A stretch of DNA of 64,000 nt from Valencia hispanica. Lineage: Eukaryota > Chordata > Actinopteri > Cyprinodontiformes > Valenciidae. The DNA lies in the NCBI GenBank assembly GCA_963556495.2, contig OY747721.1:9272149-9336148 (forward strand). Reading direction: 5' to 3'. The notes beneath the pieces were generated by a model. It saw only the letters and a list, made by a program, of their open reading frames with translations, did not search any database and had not been told where the DNA came from. Below are positions 1 to 12,188 of this stretch, in pieces (positions within the stretch are counted from its first letter, which is position 1; each line of letters opens with the position of its first letter). The position numbers were made by a program, and so were the translations under genes.

Positions 1-132
1 TCGGGGTGAAACGAGCAAGAGGAAACGATGTGCCTGAAAACAGAAGAGAGGAAAGCGGGCGGGTGCGCTGGCACAGTTAAAGGCTAGGAGACCGCCGATA
101 CCAACGTCCGCTCACTGGATAACAAACTGGAC

Positions 133-902
133 TTGTTACGTCTGAGGCTGAGTGTTTTTACAGAGATGTGGAGCTGTGCTGTTCTTTGCCTAAGGGAAAC
201 CTGGCTAGACAACAACATGCTGGACTCAGCCTTCCAGATCGAAGGGCATCAGTTTTTCCGAGCAGACCGCGACCACCGGTCGGGTAAAACACGGGGAGGA
301 GGACTCTGTGTGTACGTGAATGAAGGTTGGTGTACGAACTGTGGAATGGTGAAAAGCTCCTGCTCTGAGGCGATAGAGCTTATGACTGTGAAATGTCGGC
401 CGTTTTATCTGCCACGAGAGTTAACTGCAGTGTTCGTCACCATTGTTTACATTCGATCAGGTTCAAATGCCAACGAAGCATCAAAGGAGCTATTTGACAC
501 CATTAGCTCGCTGCAAACAAAGCACCCCGAGGCGTTTTACGTGGTTGCGGGGGGACTTTAACCACGTGAAACTGACGGACACTCTGCCAAGTTTTTACCA
601 GCACCTATCACCTTTCCTACACGCGGAGAAAATACTCTGGACTGTGTGTGTACAGCAACATCCGTGGTGCAAACAGAGCTTTTCCTCGCCCCCATCTTGG
701 CCTCTCCAACCACATCTCCATCCTGCTGGCGCCAGCATACCGCCCTCTGCTGAGACGTACCAGGCCAACGAAGAAGACAATCACTGTGTGGCCTAGAGAT
801 GAGGCCTGTGTGCTCCAGGACTGTTTTCAGTGCACAGAATGGCAGGTATTCAAAGAGGCAGCTACACATGAAGGAGAGGTGGACCTGGAGGAATATACAT
901 AA
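133..902 (+). pseudogene. LINE endonuclease domain, frameshifted
   Basis: The first frame (133-561) carries the N-terminal half of an endonuclease/exonuclease/phosphatase fold domain, including RETWLD and the RGGGLCVYVN strand, and ends in GGL just before the expected GDFN catalytic motif. GDFNHVKL continues in a second frame (from about 557). The later LGLSNHISILL block (equivalent of the conserved SDH motif, with SNH here) is in a third frame (about 700-900). At least two frameshifts therefore break the domain and no functional enzyme is possible. Confidence 0.85.
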
Positions 903-2509
903 TCTGTCCTTGGTTTCATCTCCAAATGTGCTAATAACCTGCTATCCGAACCAGAAACCCTGGCTGAACTCTGAGGTGAGAGCCCTGCTGAAAGCTAGGG
1001 ATGCTGCGTTCAAGGCAGGTGAGGCATCAGCACTCAGAGAGGCCCGAAAAGGACTGACTGCGGGCATCACGAGGGCCAAAGCCACATACGCCCAGAAAAT
1101 CCAGGGTCACTTCACCACCAATGACCCTCGGCACATGTGGAGGGGCATTAAATACATCATGGACTACAACACCAAGGATGTACAATGCCCAAGAGACCCC
1201 TCCTTGCCAGATGCACTCAACCATTTCTATGCCCGCTTTGGGTTCCCTGATGTCTCCCACAGCACCAAACTTATACCACCACCTGGTGACAAGCCCATCA
1301 GTGTGACCACAGCAGATGTAAGGAAGACCCTTCAGTGTATCAACCCTCACAAAGCAGCAGGGCCCGACAACATCCCAGGGCGGGTACTGAGGGACTGTGC
1401 ACACCAGCTGGCTGAGGTGCTGGCAGACATCTTTAACACCTCACTCTCACTGTCATCTGTCCCCACCTGCTTAAAGACTGCCACGATTGTCCCCGTCCCC
1501 AAGTGCTCCATAGTGACAAGCCTGAATGACTATCGGCCCATAGCTTTAACCCCGGTAGTCATGAAGTGCTTCGAGAGGTTGGTCATGACCCACATCAAAG
1601 ACGCCATTGATATCACTGTGGAGCCCCCACCAGTATGCCTACAGGAAAAATCGCTGCACTGACAACACCATTTCATCGGTGGTCCACACAGCCCTGACCC
1701 ATCTGGAGAGCAGAAACTCCTATGTCCGTCTGCTCTTTCTGGATTTCTCCTCAGCCTTCAACACCATCATCCCACAGACGCTGGTGCAGAAACTCTCCTC
1801 CTTCGGACTGAGTCCCACGCTGGGGAACTGGGTCCTGGACTTCCTGACCAATAGACCTCAGACTGTTAAGATCCACAACACCATCTCCTCCTCCATCACC
1901 CTCAGGACAGGCTCACCACAGGGCTGCGTGTTGAGCCCCCTTCTGTTCACTCTGCTGACATATGACTGCTCAGCGAGACACCCCAGCTGTCATATAGTTA
2001 AGTTTGAGGATGACACAGCAGTAGTGGGACGCATCACTAACAACGATGAGTCCAAATACAGAGAGGAGGTGGAAAACCTTGTGCAGTGGTGCAGAGAAAA
2101 ACACCTCTGCATCAATGTGAAGAAGACCAAGGAGATGGTGGTGGATTTCAGAAGGGACAAGCATCCTCTCCTTCCCATATACATCAGAGGTGCAGCTCTG
2201 GAAGTGGTCTCCAGCTTCAGGTACCTGGTTGTGCGCATATCCAATGACCTCACCTGGAATGCCAACACTTCACATCTGGTCAAGAAGGCCCACCAGCGTC
2301 TCTACTTCCTGAGGAAGCTGCGGAGAGCTGGACTTGGAAGCTCCGTCCTGAGGAGTTTCTATCACTGTGCAGTGGAGAGCGTCATCTGCACCTGCATCAC
2401 CGTGTGGCACGGCAGCTGTACTGCTGCTGAGAGGAAGGCTCTGCAGCGGGTGGTGAAAGCTGCACAAAGGACTGTAGGGAGCACGCTTCCCACCACGTCC
2501 GCATCCTGA
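799..2509 (+). pseudogene. LINE reverse transcriptase, frameshifted, with altered catalytic box
   Basis: Two overlapping frames, 799-1662 and 1607-2509, together cover the linker, fingers, palm and thumb of a LINE reverse transcriptase. Visible motifs are NPHKAAGPDNIPGRVL, LNDYRPIALTPVVMK, FLDFSSAFNTI, GSPQGCVLSPLLF and the catalytic box. The box at 2003-2014 reads F-E-D-D where the family has F-A-D-D, so the residue before the two catalytic aspartates is changed. A frameshift near 1620-1660 separates motif 2a from the rest. This is a fossil with no cellular role. Confidence 0.88.
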
Positions 2510-2827
2510 AGGACTCCACCCATCCGGCTCATAGCCTGTTTCAGCCCCTGCCCTCAGGCAGGCGGCTGAGGAGCATACAGAGCAAGACCACCAGGCTCAA
2601 TAACAGCTTCTTCCCTGCAGCTGTTAGACTGCTGAACTCCAGCTGTGTCCTGTAGAGCACATTTATTTATGTTTATTTATTACATTTATTTATATACTTT
2701 TTTTCACTAATTTAATTTAAATGGCTTACAATTCTGGACCTGGGTCCTAATTTCATCCCATCACATGTAACGTGAGATGGTATGACAATAAAAGTTCCTT
2801 GAATCCTTGAATCCTTGAATCCTTGAA

Positions 2828-3835
2828 ACCAAGGTCCTAGAGTCTGGAGTAAGAATGGAGAGACACACAATCCAAGATGCTTGAAATCCTGTGTGACGTT
2901 TCCACAGTCTGGGTTGATTTGGGGAGCCATGTCATCTGCTGATGTTGGTCAACTGGGGTTTATTTAGTCCAGAGTCAAAGCAGCCATCTACCAGGACATT
3001 TTGGAGCACTTCATGCTTCCTTCCGCAGACGAGCTTTATAGAAATGCTGACTTCATTTTCCAGCAGGACTTGGCAACCGCCCACACTGCCTAAAGTTCCA
3101 AAACCTGGTTCAATGACCATGGGATTACTGTGCTTGATTGGCCAGCAAACTTGCCTGACCTGAACCCCATAAAGAATCTGTGGAGCATTGCCAAGAGAAA
3201 GATGAGAGACATGAGACGGAACAATGCAGAAGAGCTGAAGGCCGTTATTGAAGCATCCTGGTCTTCCATAACATCTTAGCAGTGCCACAGACTGATAGCA
3301 TCCATGCCACGCCACATTAAGGCAATAATTGATGCAAAAGAGGCCCAAAGCAAGTACAGAGTTATGTCATGTTTGCATATTTTTAAAGGACCCAAAGGCA
3401 GCAAATATGAAACTTAAAAAATGATTTAATAATTGACAAAAACAAGGAACAAAAACTTACAGAACTCAGAGAACCAAAAATACTGAGATGAGGGAGGAAC
3501 AACAGGAACTGGGTAGGAATCAGGAACAGACATGAACCTGACAAGTTAGCAATGCTAATACTTTTAAAAGTATTAACATTGAGTACTTTTATTTCTCTAT
3601 TTAAAATTATTTTCACCCATAAAATCTATTTCTTGTAGTATTCAAATTTTCTAAGATTTTGAATTTGGGGTTTTCATAAGCTGTAAACCATACTCATCAA
3701 AATTATAACAAAAAAAGGCTTGAAATGTATCACTTTGCATGTAATGAGTCTATCATATTTTAGTTTCACCTTTTAAGCTGAATTACGGAAATAAATTAAC
3801 TTTTGCAAGATATTCCCATTTTTCAAGTTTCACCT
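2828..3835 (+). mobile_element. Decayed Tc1-like DNA transposon (3' part) with a secondary insertion
   Basis: Translation of about 2850-3360 shows the C-terminal half of a Tc1 transposase: IWGAMSSADVG, FIFQQDLATAHTA, VLDWPANLPDLNPIKNLW and LIASMPRHIKAI. In-frame stops occur. The catalytic glutamate expected in NPIEN is lysine here (codon 3172-3174), so the DDE triad is broken. About 3365-3545 looks like an inserted purine-rich stretch. The A/T-rich 3' flank and terminal sequence of the same element resume at about 3640 and end near 3835. The 5' half is missing, apparently replaced by the preceding LINE. Confidence 0.82.
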
Positions 3836-5117
3836 GTGCTGCACACCCCTCTTGACCGAGGAAGGTAAAATATTTTATTAAAATATTTGTGGAACTAACA
3901 CACAAAACAAATCTAAAATTAAATACTCTACAATGTGCTGTCCAGATTTTTAGTTTTGCTTGAGTATGAGAATATAAAAATAGGCCTGAGTCTACTAAGT
4001 TCACAGCTAATACAACATTGTTAAATTACTTCCTAATGAGCCTTTAATTTAATATCCTATTCAAAGGGTTGTTACCAGGATAGGATTCCATTGATACTTG
4101 TCATTGATGCTCTAAAACATTTCAAAATACAAAAGACAGAGGGTAGTGATGAAAAATTGTACCAAGAGACAGAGAGTAGTTTTTAACAAAAGACTTAACA
4201 ATAACAAAATGATCATCTTTTAATGCATTTTCAGACTATCAGTCTCGAAAAAATGAAATTCAAACAAGTAAAGAATAAAAAACTCTGTCATAATTCACAC
4301 AAAACCAGAAAAAGATTAACATTTTAGTGATGAAGCACACTCAGGGGAAGAAAGGAATAAAAAGGGGCATTTATATTCTAAAAACAGCTCACCCTTTTTA
4401 AATGCATAGTAGCAACAAAGAGAATAGAAGTTGTGGGTATTAAAGGTAATGATTACTTTTCCTGAAAGCTTTAAGTTTAAAGGAATGTGCTAAAAACACG
4501 TAAATAAAAAAAATATTATCAACCAAGAAACAGTGTTGTGTTTGAGCAACAAAATAAATGTTTTCTTTTTCTGTTAAACACTACACCCTATATTGTAACT
4601 GTGATCTGTTCTTTCTTTCTTCCTTGAATAAATGTATGTTCTACCAAGCTCATTAGTGCCTGATAAATGAAGTATCAAGAGCTTTCATCTGAAAAAGACT
4701 TTGTAGCACTAAGCAGCAGTCCAGTCCTTTTTTTTCCCCTTTGACCAGGTAAGATACTTTTGATGCCCCAGTTATAGCCCATGTCCTAGACACGACTGTG
4801 TTTGGTGGATCTTGAAATATTGACTCGACCTGCAGAACACACCTTGTGAATCTGTCCCACATACTTTGCTTCACAATCCTTTTCAGGCTGCAAATTTCAC
4901 TGCTGCTTGTGTAACTTTTTCTTCTTCATTTTTCCTTCCACTCAACTTCACATTAATATGCTGGGATATTCTGTGGACTCTGTGAACAGCCAGCTTATTT
5001 TTGCATTGTCTTTTTGTGGCGTACCCTCCTTGTGAAAGCCTGCTGGAGAACTGTAATTAATAAGAGGAGAGGTCACATGTGAAAAAGTTTAATATAATGG
5101 AGTAGGTAAAAGAGATA
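3836..5117. other. Intronic AT-rich sequence, no feature recognised
   Basis: No coding exon, RNA gene or transposon end was recognised. It lies in the large intron upstream of the first visible pcdh15 exon, or upstream of the gene. Confidence 0.5.
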
Positions 5118-5442
5118 CAGTGCCATGAAAAGTATTTGCCTCATAAGAGTATCTTTTTTTATCAGTTAGATGTTTCAGATCATTAAGATAATCCTAATAT
5201 CAGAAAATGATAACCTCAACCACAATTTACTCATGATTTGACAAAATACATTTTCAAATATAGGGCCAGGTTGTTTTGGACCTTTTTTGCATTAATAAAT
5301 AAAAGAATCACTTGATATAGTATTCAGGTATTTTTTAAAAGTTGTTAAATATTGTTTGATTTTATGAAACATTTAAGTTTGAAAATAAAGTTGAAAATCT
5401 GAATCTATCATTAAGTTGCAAATACTTTTTCTCACTGCATTT
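5118..5442. mobile_element. Short Tc1/mariner-type MITE
   Basis: The left end reads CAGTGCCATGAAAAGTATTT and the right end is its imperfect inverse (GCAAATACTTTTTCTCACTG). These are the terminal inverted repeats of a well-known fish Tc1 family. Only about 325 bp lie between them, without transposase, so this is an internally deleted non-autonomous copy. The flanking TA targets are eroded. Confidence 0.75.
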
Positions 5443-6470
5443 ACAAAGTCATTCAAAATTTGTTTTGGTTCACTGCAACTAAGTACTGAGCTCGGGCATC
5501 TATAGTTAACACTCCAGCCTCACATGTTGCAATAAAGTGCTGCTAAGGCTCATTTTAGATTAAAATACCCAAAAAGTTATTTTTTTAAATAGTTTTTATC
5601 TTATTTTAATCCCTGAATGTTTCATATTTTCCTCAAGTATAGATCCTGGTATGGATTTAGAGCAAGCAGACAGTTAAATGGACACAGTATTATGGATTGA
5701 GCCCCAGAGAGTTAAAGTTGTAAGAAGTAAAGAAATATTATTGTGATTGTTCAGACAATGATATGCATATAAAAAAGAAAAATATGGTAATCCCTCTGTA
5801 GTGGCAATTCTCCAATTGCAACTTGTCTTGTACCCAAAGGTTTAAAGACTACTTTTAACTAAAGAAAACGATTATACCTCTCTAACCTCTTGAAATTGTT
5901 GCAGCATATGTATTGAACCATGAAACTTTAAATTACTGACTGTGAAGAAGCAACTTGGTCAGCTTGAGACAATCCTTAAAGATTGTTATTGCAAGGAGCT
6001 AAGACCACTGGCTCAGCAGGCTTCAAATGGAAATCGTGTGCTCAATTAGCCAACTTCTAGCAAAGAGAAGAGGCCACAGATAGATAAAGTGACAGATGAG
6101 GTAGCAGCGAGAGGACACCAAATAATTTCTTAAAGCTGGAGTTTGTGTAGCAGTTAAAACTTTGAGCTCTGACTGCTCTCTGCTTTTTCTCTTGGCAGCA
6201 GAAGGTTATTTGTCAGGTAGAATGTCTTGCAGTTTGAACATTTTAACCTTTTTTTCTCTGCTCACAGTAGACATATAATAAAACTATAGGTTTTATTACT
6301 ATAACTATATAAGTTCACTTATTACATTATGTTATGCATATTTACCATATGTAAAAGATAGTATTGTTGACTAACTTTGTGCTTCGATATAAATACAAAA
6401 ATCTTTGGAGGAAATGAATTTAAAAGTAAGCACTTTGACACAGTTTTACACATTTTGCAGTAACCTTATA
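5443..6470. other. Intronic sequence, no feature recognised
   Basis: AT-rich sequence with no recognisable exon, repeat end or RNA gene on either strand. Confidence 0.5.
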
Positions 6471-7560
6471 AAATGCCTAGGAAAAGTATTCACACCCCTT
6501 GAACATTTTCAAAGTTTGTTAAATTACAACCATTTTATGCATAAGCAGCATTTTATGCAGTAGATACATGGCTTTCATTTTTTATGAATTATCTGAAAAA
6601 TGTGAGGTTGACTTTTATTGAGCACTTCAGAGTTAATACTTTTGGCAAATCATTTGGGCCTATATCTATATCAGCTTTGCGCATCTACAGACTGAATTTG
6701 TCACCCAAATTTGTTTGCCATTACCTTAAACTTAGTCAGTTTGAATGGAAAGAATCCAAACAGGAATTTCCATGTCCTGACAAATATTATTCAAATGATT
6801 TGAATCTGGACTTTGGGTGTTTCTAACATTGAGGAAAACTCGATTAATAGACATCCCAATATCGAATCTTTTGGAACCTCTAACAGGTTTTCTCCATTTA
6901 CCTTCCCAACAACTCTGACCAGTGTCACTGTCACTGGTAAAGAAAACAATCACACAGCATGATTCTGCCACCACCAATTCGACTTTAGTTTTTTTGTTTT
7001 TCAATGTAGGCCAAAAGTATTACCAGAGCGTCTTCTTTTATTTTTGCTCTGTCCCATACATGACTTGAGAAAATCTTTAAAAGTGACGGCAGTTGTATAA
7101 TATCCGTTTTCAGAAGATTGCCTAAACACAACTGAAATAGTTCTGTAATCTAACCCTGCTTGAAACTTCTCCACAAACATATTCCTGAGTTGTATGTTGT
7201 GTTCTTTGATCTACTTGAAGCCTTTTGTTTACTTGTAGTTCCTGACAAATGTTTAAAACCTTAACAACATCAGTGTATTTATACTGTGAATAAATTAGAT
7301 AGAGTTGCACTTAATTTCCTAATTATGTGATATCGGAATGTATTTGGATGTATAGGAGTTTATGTCGGGCATCAGAATAGAGGGGTGTGAATACAAAGAC
7401 ATTAAGTACTTTCCTGAACTAATTTGCAAGAATAAAATAAAAGTATTTTTCTTTCCATTTCAATTGTTATTTTGACTTATCTATCACATCAAATTTCAAT
7501 AAAACACACATTTGTGGCTGTAAAGTGACAACAAGTGTATCAGTAACTTTGTAAAGCACT
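6471..7560 (-). mobile_element. Decayed Tc1-like transposon, transposase remnants on minus strand
   Basis: The left end (AGTATTCACACCCCTTGAAC at 6485) and a right inner copy (GGGGTGTGAATAC near 7382) are the ends of the 'GTATTCA-CCCCTTGAAC' Tc1 family. Internal blocks match the reversed transposase gene of that family, for example the stretches around 6680 (GCGCATCTACAGACTGAA) and 7150-7260. No frame stays open. Other copies of this family occur at 17295, 25248, 48310, 53397 and 60890. Confidence 0.75.
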
Positions 7561-8535
7561 ATATTTAATTGCTTTATAAAATGTAATTTCTATCTCAGCA
7601 CTCATTTGCTTTCACATTATAAGACAAAATACCTTCCTTTCTTTGTATATTAAATTCCAGAACATTTTCTATTTTTTAATAGGGCAACATTAGTAGTAGT
7701 AGTTTATCCTTTGTAATATATTTACATGTTATATAACAGATTACCTGCTTAGGAAAAAAGAGCCAATGCAATTGTGAGGTTGCTAGAGCCCACCATAGGT
7801 ATAATAATGTTTCTTTACAGACTAAAGCAACTCCTAAATAGCTAGCTGCTTGCAGTATTCTGTGTCTCTCATATACCTCAGGCTGCGACTATACTGAATG
7901 GCAGAAATGCAGCTCTTTCACAGCAGCCTACTGAAGAGGTAAAAGGCTGCTAAGAAACATCTATCCTTGTAGAGATCTGTCTGTGTGAGAGCAGCTAAGA
8001 ACATGAACTTCAAGCTGGATAGAGTAAAATGAATCAAATATTTTGGTGGGTTTTGCCACATTTATTTTTGACTCATTCAGAACATATTGCTTCCAATTTT
8101 GCTACCATTTTTGGTTTTTCACACTTTGTGCACATTCTAACCCTTTCATGTACTCTGGATTTTGTGTTTTCTGTCATCTTTAAGCATGAAAATTAAATTT
8201 GTAATTTTTGTTGTTTTACTGTAAAAAGCTTAGACTTTAAAATATGAAATGACAAAGCAGATTATTATACCATGTACTAAGTGAAAACTATAAAACACTA
8301 ATTATATTGCTATTAAACTAAGATACTTTTTTTTACCATTTTGTAATACTGTTCAGTAAAATAAATGAATTAACTTTCTCTCCAACTCCACATCTCTCTG
8401 TATTCTACCTTTCCGTTGATCTCTCCTACTTTGTTCTCAACTCTTTAGATGTTACCCATTGAACTCTGCAGTTTAAAAAGCATTGCTACTATATTTCAGC
8501 AATAAAAATACTGGGAATAATACAGGTTATAGCTA
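7561..8535. other. Intronic AT-rich sequence, no feature recognised
   Basis: No coding exon or identifiable repeat. The only structure seen is AT-rich low complexity. Confidence 0.5.
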
Positions 8536-9291
8536 GGAGTGTAAAGGTACATGTGCTCATATTCAGATTTTTTTTAATTGCTCTGTTGGTTTGGTATGCA
8601 CATGTACCAAAAGAATTCAGTTGTTTTCGAGCTGAACACATGCAGAATGTTTATGTTCTGAACTCAGAGTGCAGTGCAACGTTGAGCAGGGCAACTTTAT
8701 AAAATGACACCAAATCAAAACAGAAAGGACTCCCAGCTATCACTAAACTCTGCTATTTGGGAATATTAATGGTTTCTCATGCAGCTACAGTAGAAAAACT
8801 TTGTCAGCGAATGCATCTTTCAACAGCAATAAGGTACATAACCCGCTCTGCACTGAACTGAATTATTATCACAATGTCAAGTTGAATGTAAACATTACTG
8901 AAACCAGAGAAAAACCAGCTGATGTTCACATGGCTAACAATAGCATCCAATCAGCCCAAACTCCTTATTTTGTATAAAACACAAGTCTGTGGAATCCACT
9001 TTGATGAGATGTGATTCTCTGAACAGCTGCCCATGCTGCATTCAAGCACAGCTGGGAGACTAGGTTGTCGAAATATCAAAACAACTCCAAAGTGATTTAA
9101 GCAGTTATATTATTTTCTACTCTGTTTATGTCTGCTTGTACTATTTTGTTTTAAAAATTCAATTAAACTTCCAGTTAGTTCTTTACTTTCAACTTTTTTA
9201 AATTATAGAACTTAGTAAAATAAAATTAATTTAAGGAATTGAAAGGAGGGAATTCAGATAAAAGGTGCTTTGTTTTATGCTGATCAAAGTT
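8536..9291 (+). repeat. Interspersed repeat, copy A (second copy at 38985-39751)
   Basis: About 650 bp can be aligned by eye to 38985-39751 in the same orientation. Shared blocks include GAATGCATCTTTCAACAGCA, GGACTCCCAGCT, AGAATATTAATGGTTT, CATGCTGCATTCAAG and GCTGATCAAAG. The start (TAGGAGTGTAAAGGTACATG) resembles the terminal sequence of fish hAT elements, but no matching right end was found. Both copies contain a TATA-like block (TTGTATAAAACACAAG here). No coding frame exists. Family assignment is uncertain: a hAT derivative or an LTR-like sequence. Confidence 0.8.
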
Positions 9292-9954
9292 TTTTTTTTT
9301 TTAAGTCATGGCTTTTTTTATGTCTGGCTCTTTGTTTTGCAGCCAAATACAGTTGATACTCCTGGTTGTAGTCACATTAGGGCAGCGACAACGAGAGGAT
9401 ACTCGAAATGATGGAACCCGAATTTTCAGCAGAGAAAAGAATTAGTGGCAGTGACAATGGTTGAAAGACCGTCAAATTGTCATGTTTCTGGGTAACTTCC
9501 TGACCCACATGCAGAATAATATGCAGGACGCAGGGTAAAGGTAAATAGAAATGTATTTACAATAAATCAAGTTAGTGTACAGAGACTGGGGTTTCTGGTC
9601 TCAGGGTTCTGCAGTGTATGAGGAAGAGAGAGACTGTTAACGTGGGCAGAATTTATATTGCAAAGTATTTTTGGAAAAAGGCAGAGAGCTGAGGTGGCTT
9701 ACTGTTGTGGTGTAGCCTGTAGTTGAGTGTGGATGGAGGTTAGGATCTGATTGTATGTTCAGAAAGAGACAAGACCTCCAGGGGTCCTTCAGAGGGTATG
9801 ATAGTTGGATGTGCGAAAGCCGTGTGGTATTGTAAGCATTGAAGACCGGGCAGGCAGGTGGCAGCTGGGGTGGAAGAAGCAGCAGAAACAACTGTGAATC
9901 GACTGTGGATTTAGAGAAGACCAAGGAGTCTGGGATCAGGATGATAAAGTAATC
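9292..9954. repeat. Unclassified interspersed repeat, left flank of the 9955 element
   Basis: From about 9478 the sequence (GTAACTTCCTGACCCACATG and following) has the look of a common fish repeat rather than unique DNA. It appears to be interrupted by the element starting at 9955, since similar repeat-like sequence resumes after 11318. No coding frame is conserved. The assignment is a visual impression only. Confidence 0.4.
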
Positions 9955-11318
9955 GGGCCTCATTTATCAACCGTACTTACACACAGATCTGTGCGTATTT
10001 TGTGCGTAGGAACAATTCTACGCATTGTGTGGTATTTATCAATTTGTACTTGTGCGTAGAAATGTTCCTAAATATAAGTACACTTGTAATCGTGCGTATG
10101 CACAGCATCTACTGTTAGAACGGAGGAACTGCAACACTGAAACAGTTTTACTTTGACTAAACAAATGCGTCTGTCTGTCTTTTAGCAAAATAACTCAAAA
10201 GGTTATGGAAAGACTTCCATTAAAATTTCGGGAAATATTTGAAATTTGTCAAGAAATACATAATTTAATGTTGGGGGTTGATCATTCATGGAGATCAATC
10301 TGTGCTCTCCTTGCGCAGACCCCCCTTTTAGTTGTTTATTTGTCACATCAAACGCTTCAGCTTAATGGGATGTTGTTACACTTTTAATTAAAAGGTTTGC
10401 AAACTGAACTGTGACAATGGTCTCGCTTATCAGTGAAGCAGGTTGTCGCTTTTTCCTTGCATACTGATGGCAGCCAAAGCTGTGTCTCCAATTACGCATT
10501 TGACAAGTGTCAAATATGATGATCTGTGCAGCCTCAGTAGGAGATCTGGCCAAGCTGTGTGCTGAGGGACGTTTTATTGTATTCAGTTTGATATCAAACC
10601 ATTTTTTCCTTTATTTCCAACAGGAACATCTCCACTGTCCCGACTGCATTTACTGACTGTGTCACTTCTTCCCAGGCAGAGTTTTTTTAAATTATTTTTT
10701 TATTGGTTCTCCCCAAGCTGATAGAACAAAACAGCAATGTTCAGTACGGATTTAACTTATGTAATATGTTCAAAAAAGTTAAGGGTTTCGAAAGAAGTTA
10801 ATAACAGCAAATGAAATGATTCTTTGCCACATTTGTTGTTGTCTGATCTGCAGCAGAAATATAACAGCTGCGTGCTGGGGAAATGAAGCAGAGAAACCGC
10901 TGATGGCAAAAACTATAGGTCTTGAAATGAATTTGTATTAACTATGACAATTTTTTTAAAGTCTTTTCATCATGAATTCTTTTTCATTGCCCCACCTATG
11001 TTTCACCTCGATCTCGGTGTCACTGAAATTCCTTTTTACGCTCTCTTGGCCATTATTTTAATGGCCAAATGTATGTGAAAGATGATGTGGTGTTACCAAA
11101 TATGGTTCATTGAGGACATTTCTGTATGCAAATGACTGAGAACGGGCACTAGCACCTGGGTACGTATATATGGGATTTATCAAAGGATGAACATGCACAC
11201 AGGTGGCCACCGCACATTTCATAAATCTGACTATTGACTGTTCGAACAAACTTTCTAAATTTCATTCGTAGGATAGAATATAGGACAGTTTCTTCGAACG
11301 TTTGCTAAATGAGGGCCC
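9955..11318. mobile_element. Non-autonomous DNA transposon, probably Harbinger-like
   Basis: Left terminus GGGCCTCATTTATCAAC and right terminus TTTGCTAAATGAGGGCCC are near-perfect inverses (one extra C and one substitution). The left subterminal region is rich in GTGCGTA/TGCGCA repeats, as in fish Harbinger/ISL2EU-type elements. About 1.36 kb lies between the ends with no transposase. No clear target duplication was found. A segment at about 10165-10230 shares the words TCTGT..TTAGCAA.ATAACTCAAAA with 17540-17580, so a second repeat family seems nested inside. Confidence 0.65.
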
Positions 11319-12054
11319 TGGAGTTGAAACCAACAGGATTTCAATCTGGGAGGAACAGAGAGAGCGAGGGTGAAATGAGGAAAACACTCAGCAAATAGAT
11401 GTGGCTTGATTCTTACAAAAAAGGCTGACCATCAGGCGAGGACTGACAGCTCCTCATATACCCCGCAAGTAATCAGCTGATTATCAATATGTTTGATAGG
11501 TCCGCCCATCATCTTCAACTAGGATCCTCTGTGGGGGAATATCTTACTCTCACAAGCACACAAACACACAGATCTTGACAAAAACAAGTTTATCACTGCC
11601 AGAATTGGTCACTGTTCTCATTATTGTGTTCCCCTCTTCACTGCAGAAACTGTGTGAGTAGAGTTCTGTTAGGCTATCCAGCTAACCCCCTCCATGAATG
11701 AATAAAAGTTAGTGTTGTGCCTCTGTAACTACAGCAGTAAAAGTGTTTCATTATGGGTGTGCCAGATATAGGCTATGTTAAACTGTGTTAAGCAATATAA
11801 CAATCGGGCTCACAATCTGTCTGAAAGAATTTCATCTTATGGTCTCAAATCAGTTTAATCACATATAATCAACACTCAAGGGGTTACACTTCAAATGGAA
11901 ATAGTTTTTTAAAACACTGAGTGGTAAATAATGTAATCAAAGTCTAAATGTGTTGTTATTAATCACACTAAGCTCTATTCAGTATTAATTAAATTAACCT
12001 GATGAGACATGCAACAAATGTAAGCAAAGGTAAAGAACCAAAATACTAACTCAT
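11319..12054. other. Repeat-like then unique intronic sequence
   Basis: About 11319-11620 reads as the right part of the interrupted repeat of 9478. The remainder is AT-rich with no recognised feature. Confidence 0.4.
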
Positions 12055-12188
12055 ATTCGCCCTGCAATGGACTGGCGACCTGTCCAGGGTGTACCCTGCC
12101 ACTCGCCCCGTGACTGCTGGAGATAGGCAACAGGCAACAGCCTGCATAGGAATGACGGGTACAGATAATGGATGGATGGATGGATGGA
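12055..12188 (+). repeat. SINE/LINE 3' tail ending in (ATGG)n
   Basis: The block CGCCCTGCAATGGACTGGCG, then ACCTGTCCAGGGTGTACC, then a run of GGATGGATGGATGG, is the common tail of an abundant teleost retroposon family. The upstream tRNA-like head is missing here. A diverged copy of the same tail lies at 19808-19968, and a head-only fragment at 13245-13445. Confidence 0.8.

Larger units (their letters stand above)
1..2826 (+). mobile_element. Decayed non-LTR retrotransposon (Jockey-superfamily LINE, L2/CR1/Rex1-like), cut at the 5' edge
   Basis: Translated pieces give an apurinic-type endonuclease (residues such as RETWLD, RGGGLCVYVN) followed by a reverse transcriptase, in the order typical of fish Jockey-superfamily LINEs. 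The coding frame changes several times (around 560-800, and again near 1620-1660), so the copy is dead. The 3' end has the short poly-A-like sequence and an octamer-type tail of about three and a half repeats of CTTGAATC (about 2797-2826). A Tc1 remnant begins directly after it. The 5' end lies outside the window. The exact clade (L2 or Rex1) was not settled by eye. Confidence 0.9.

Noticed and set aside
133..2509. Host genes encoding nuclease and polymerase-like proteins
   Set aside because: Domain order, tail repeats and frame breaks show a dead LINE, not host genes.
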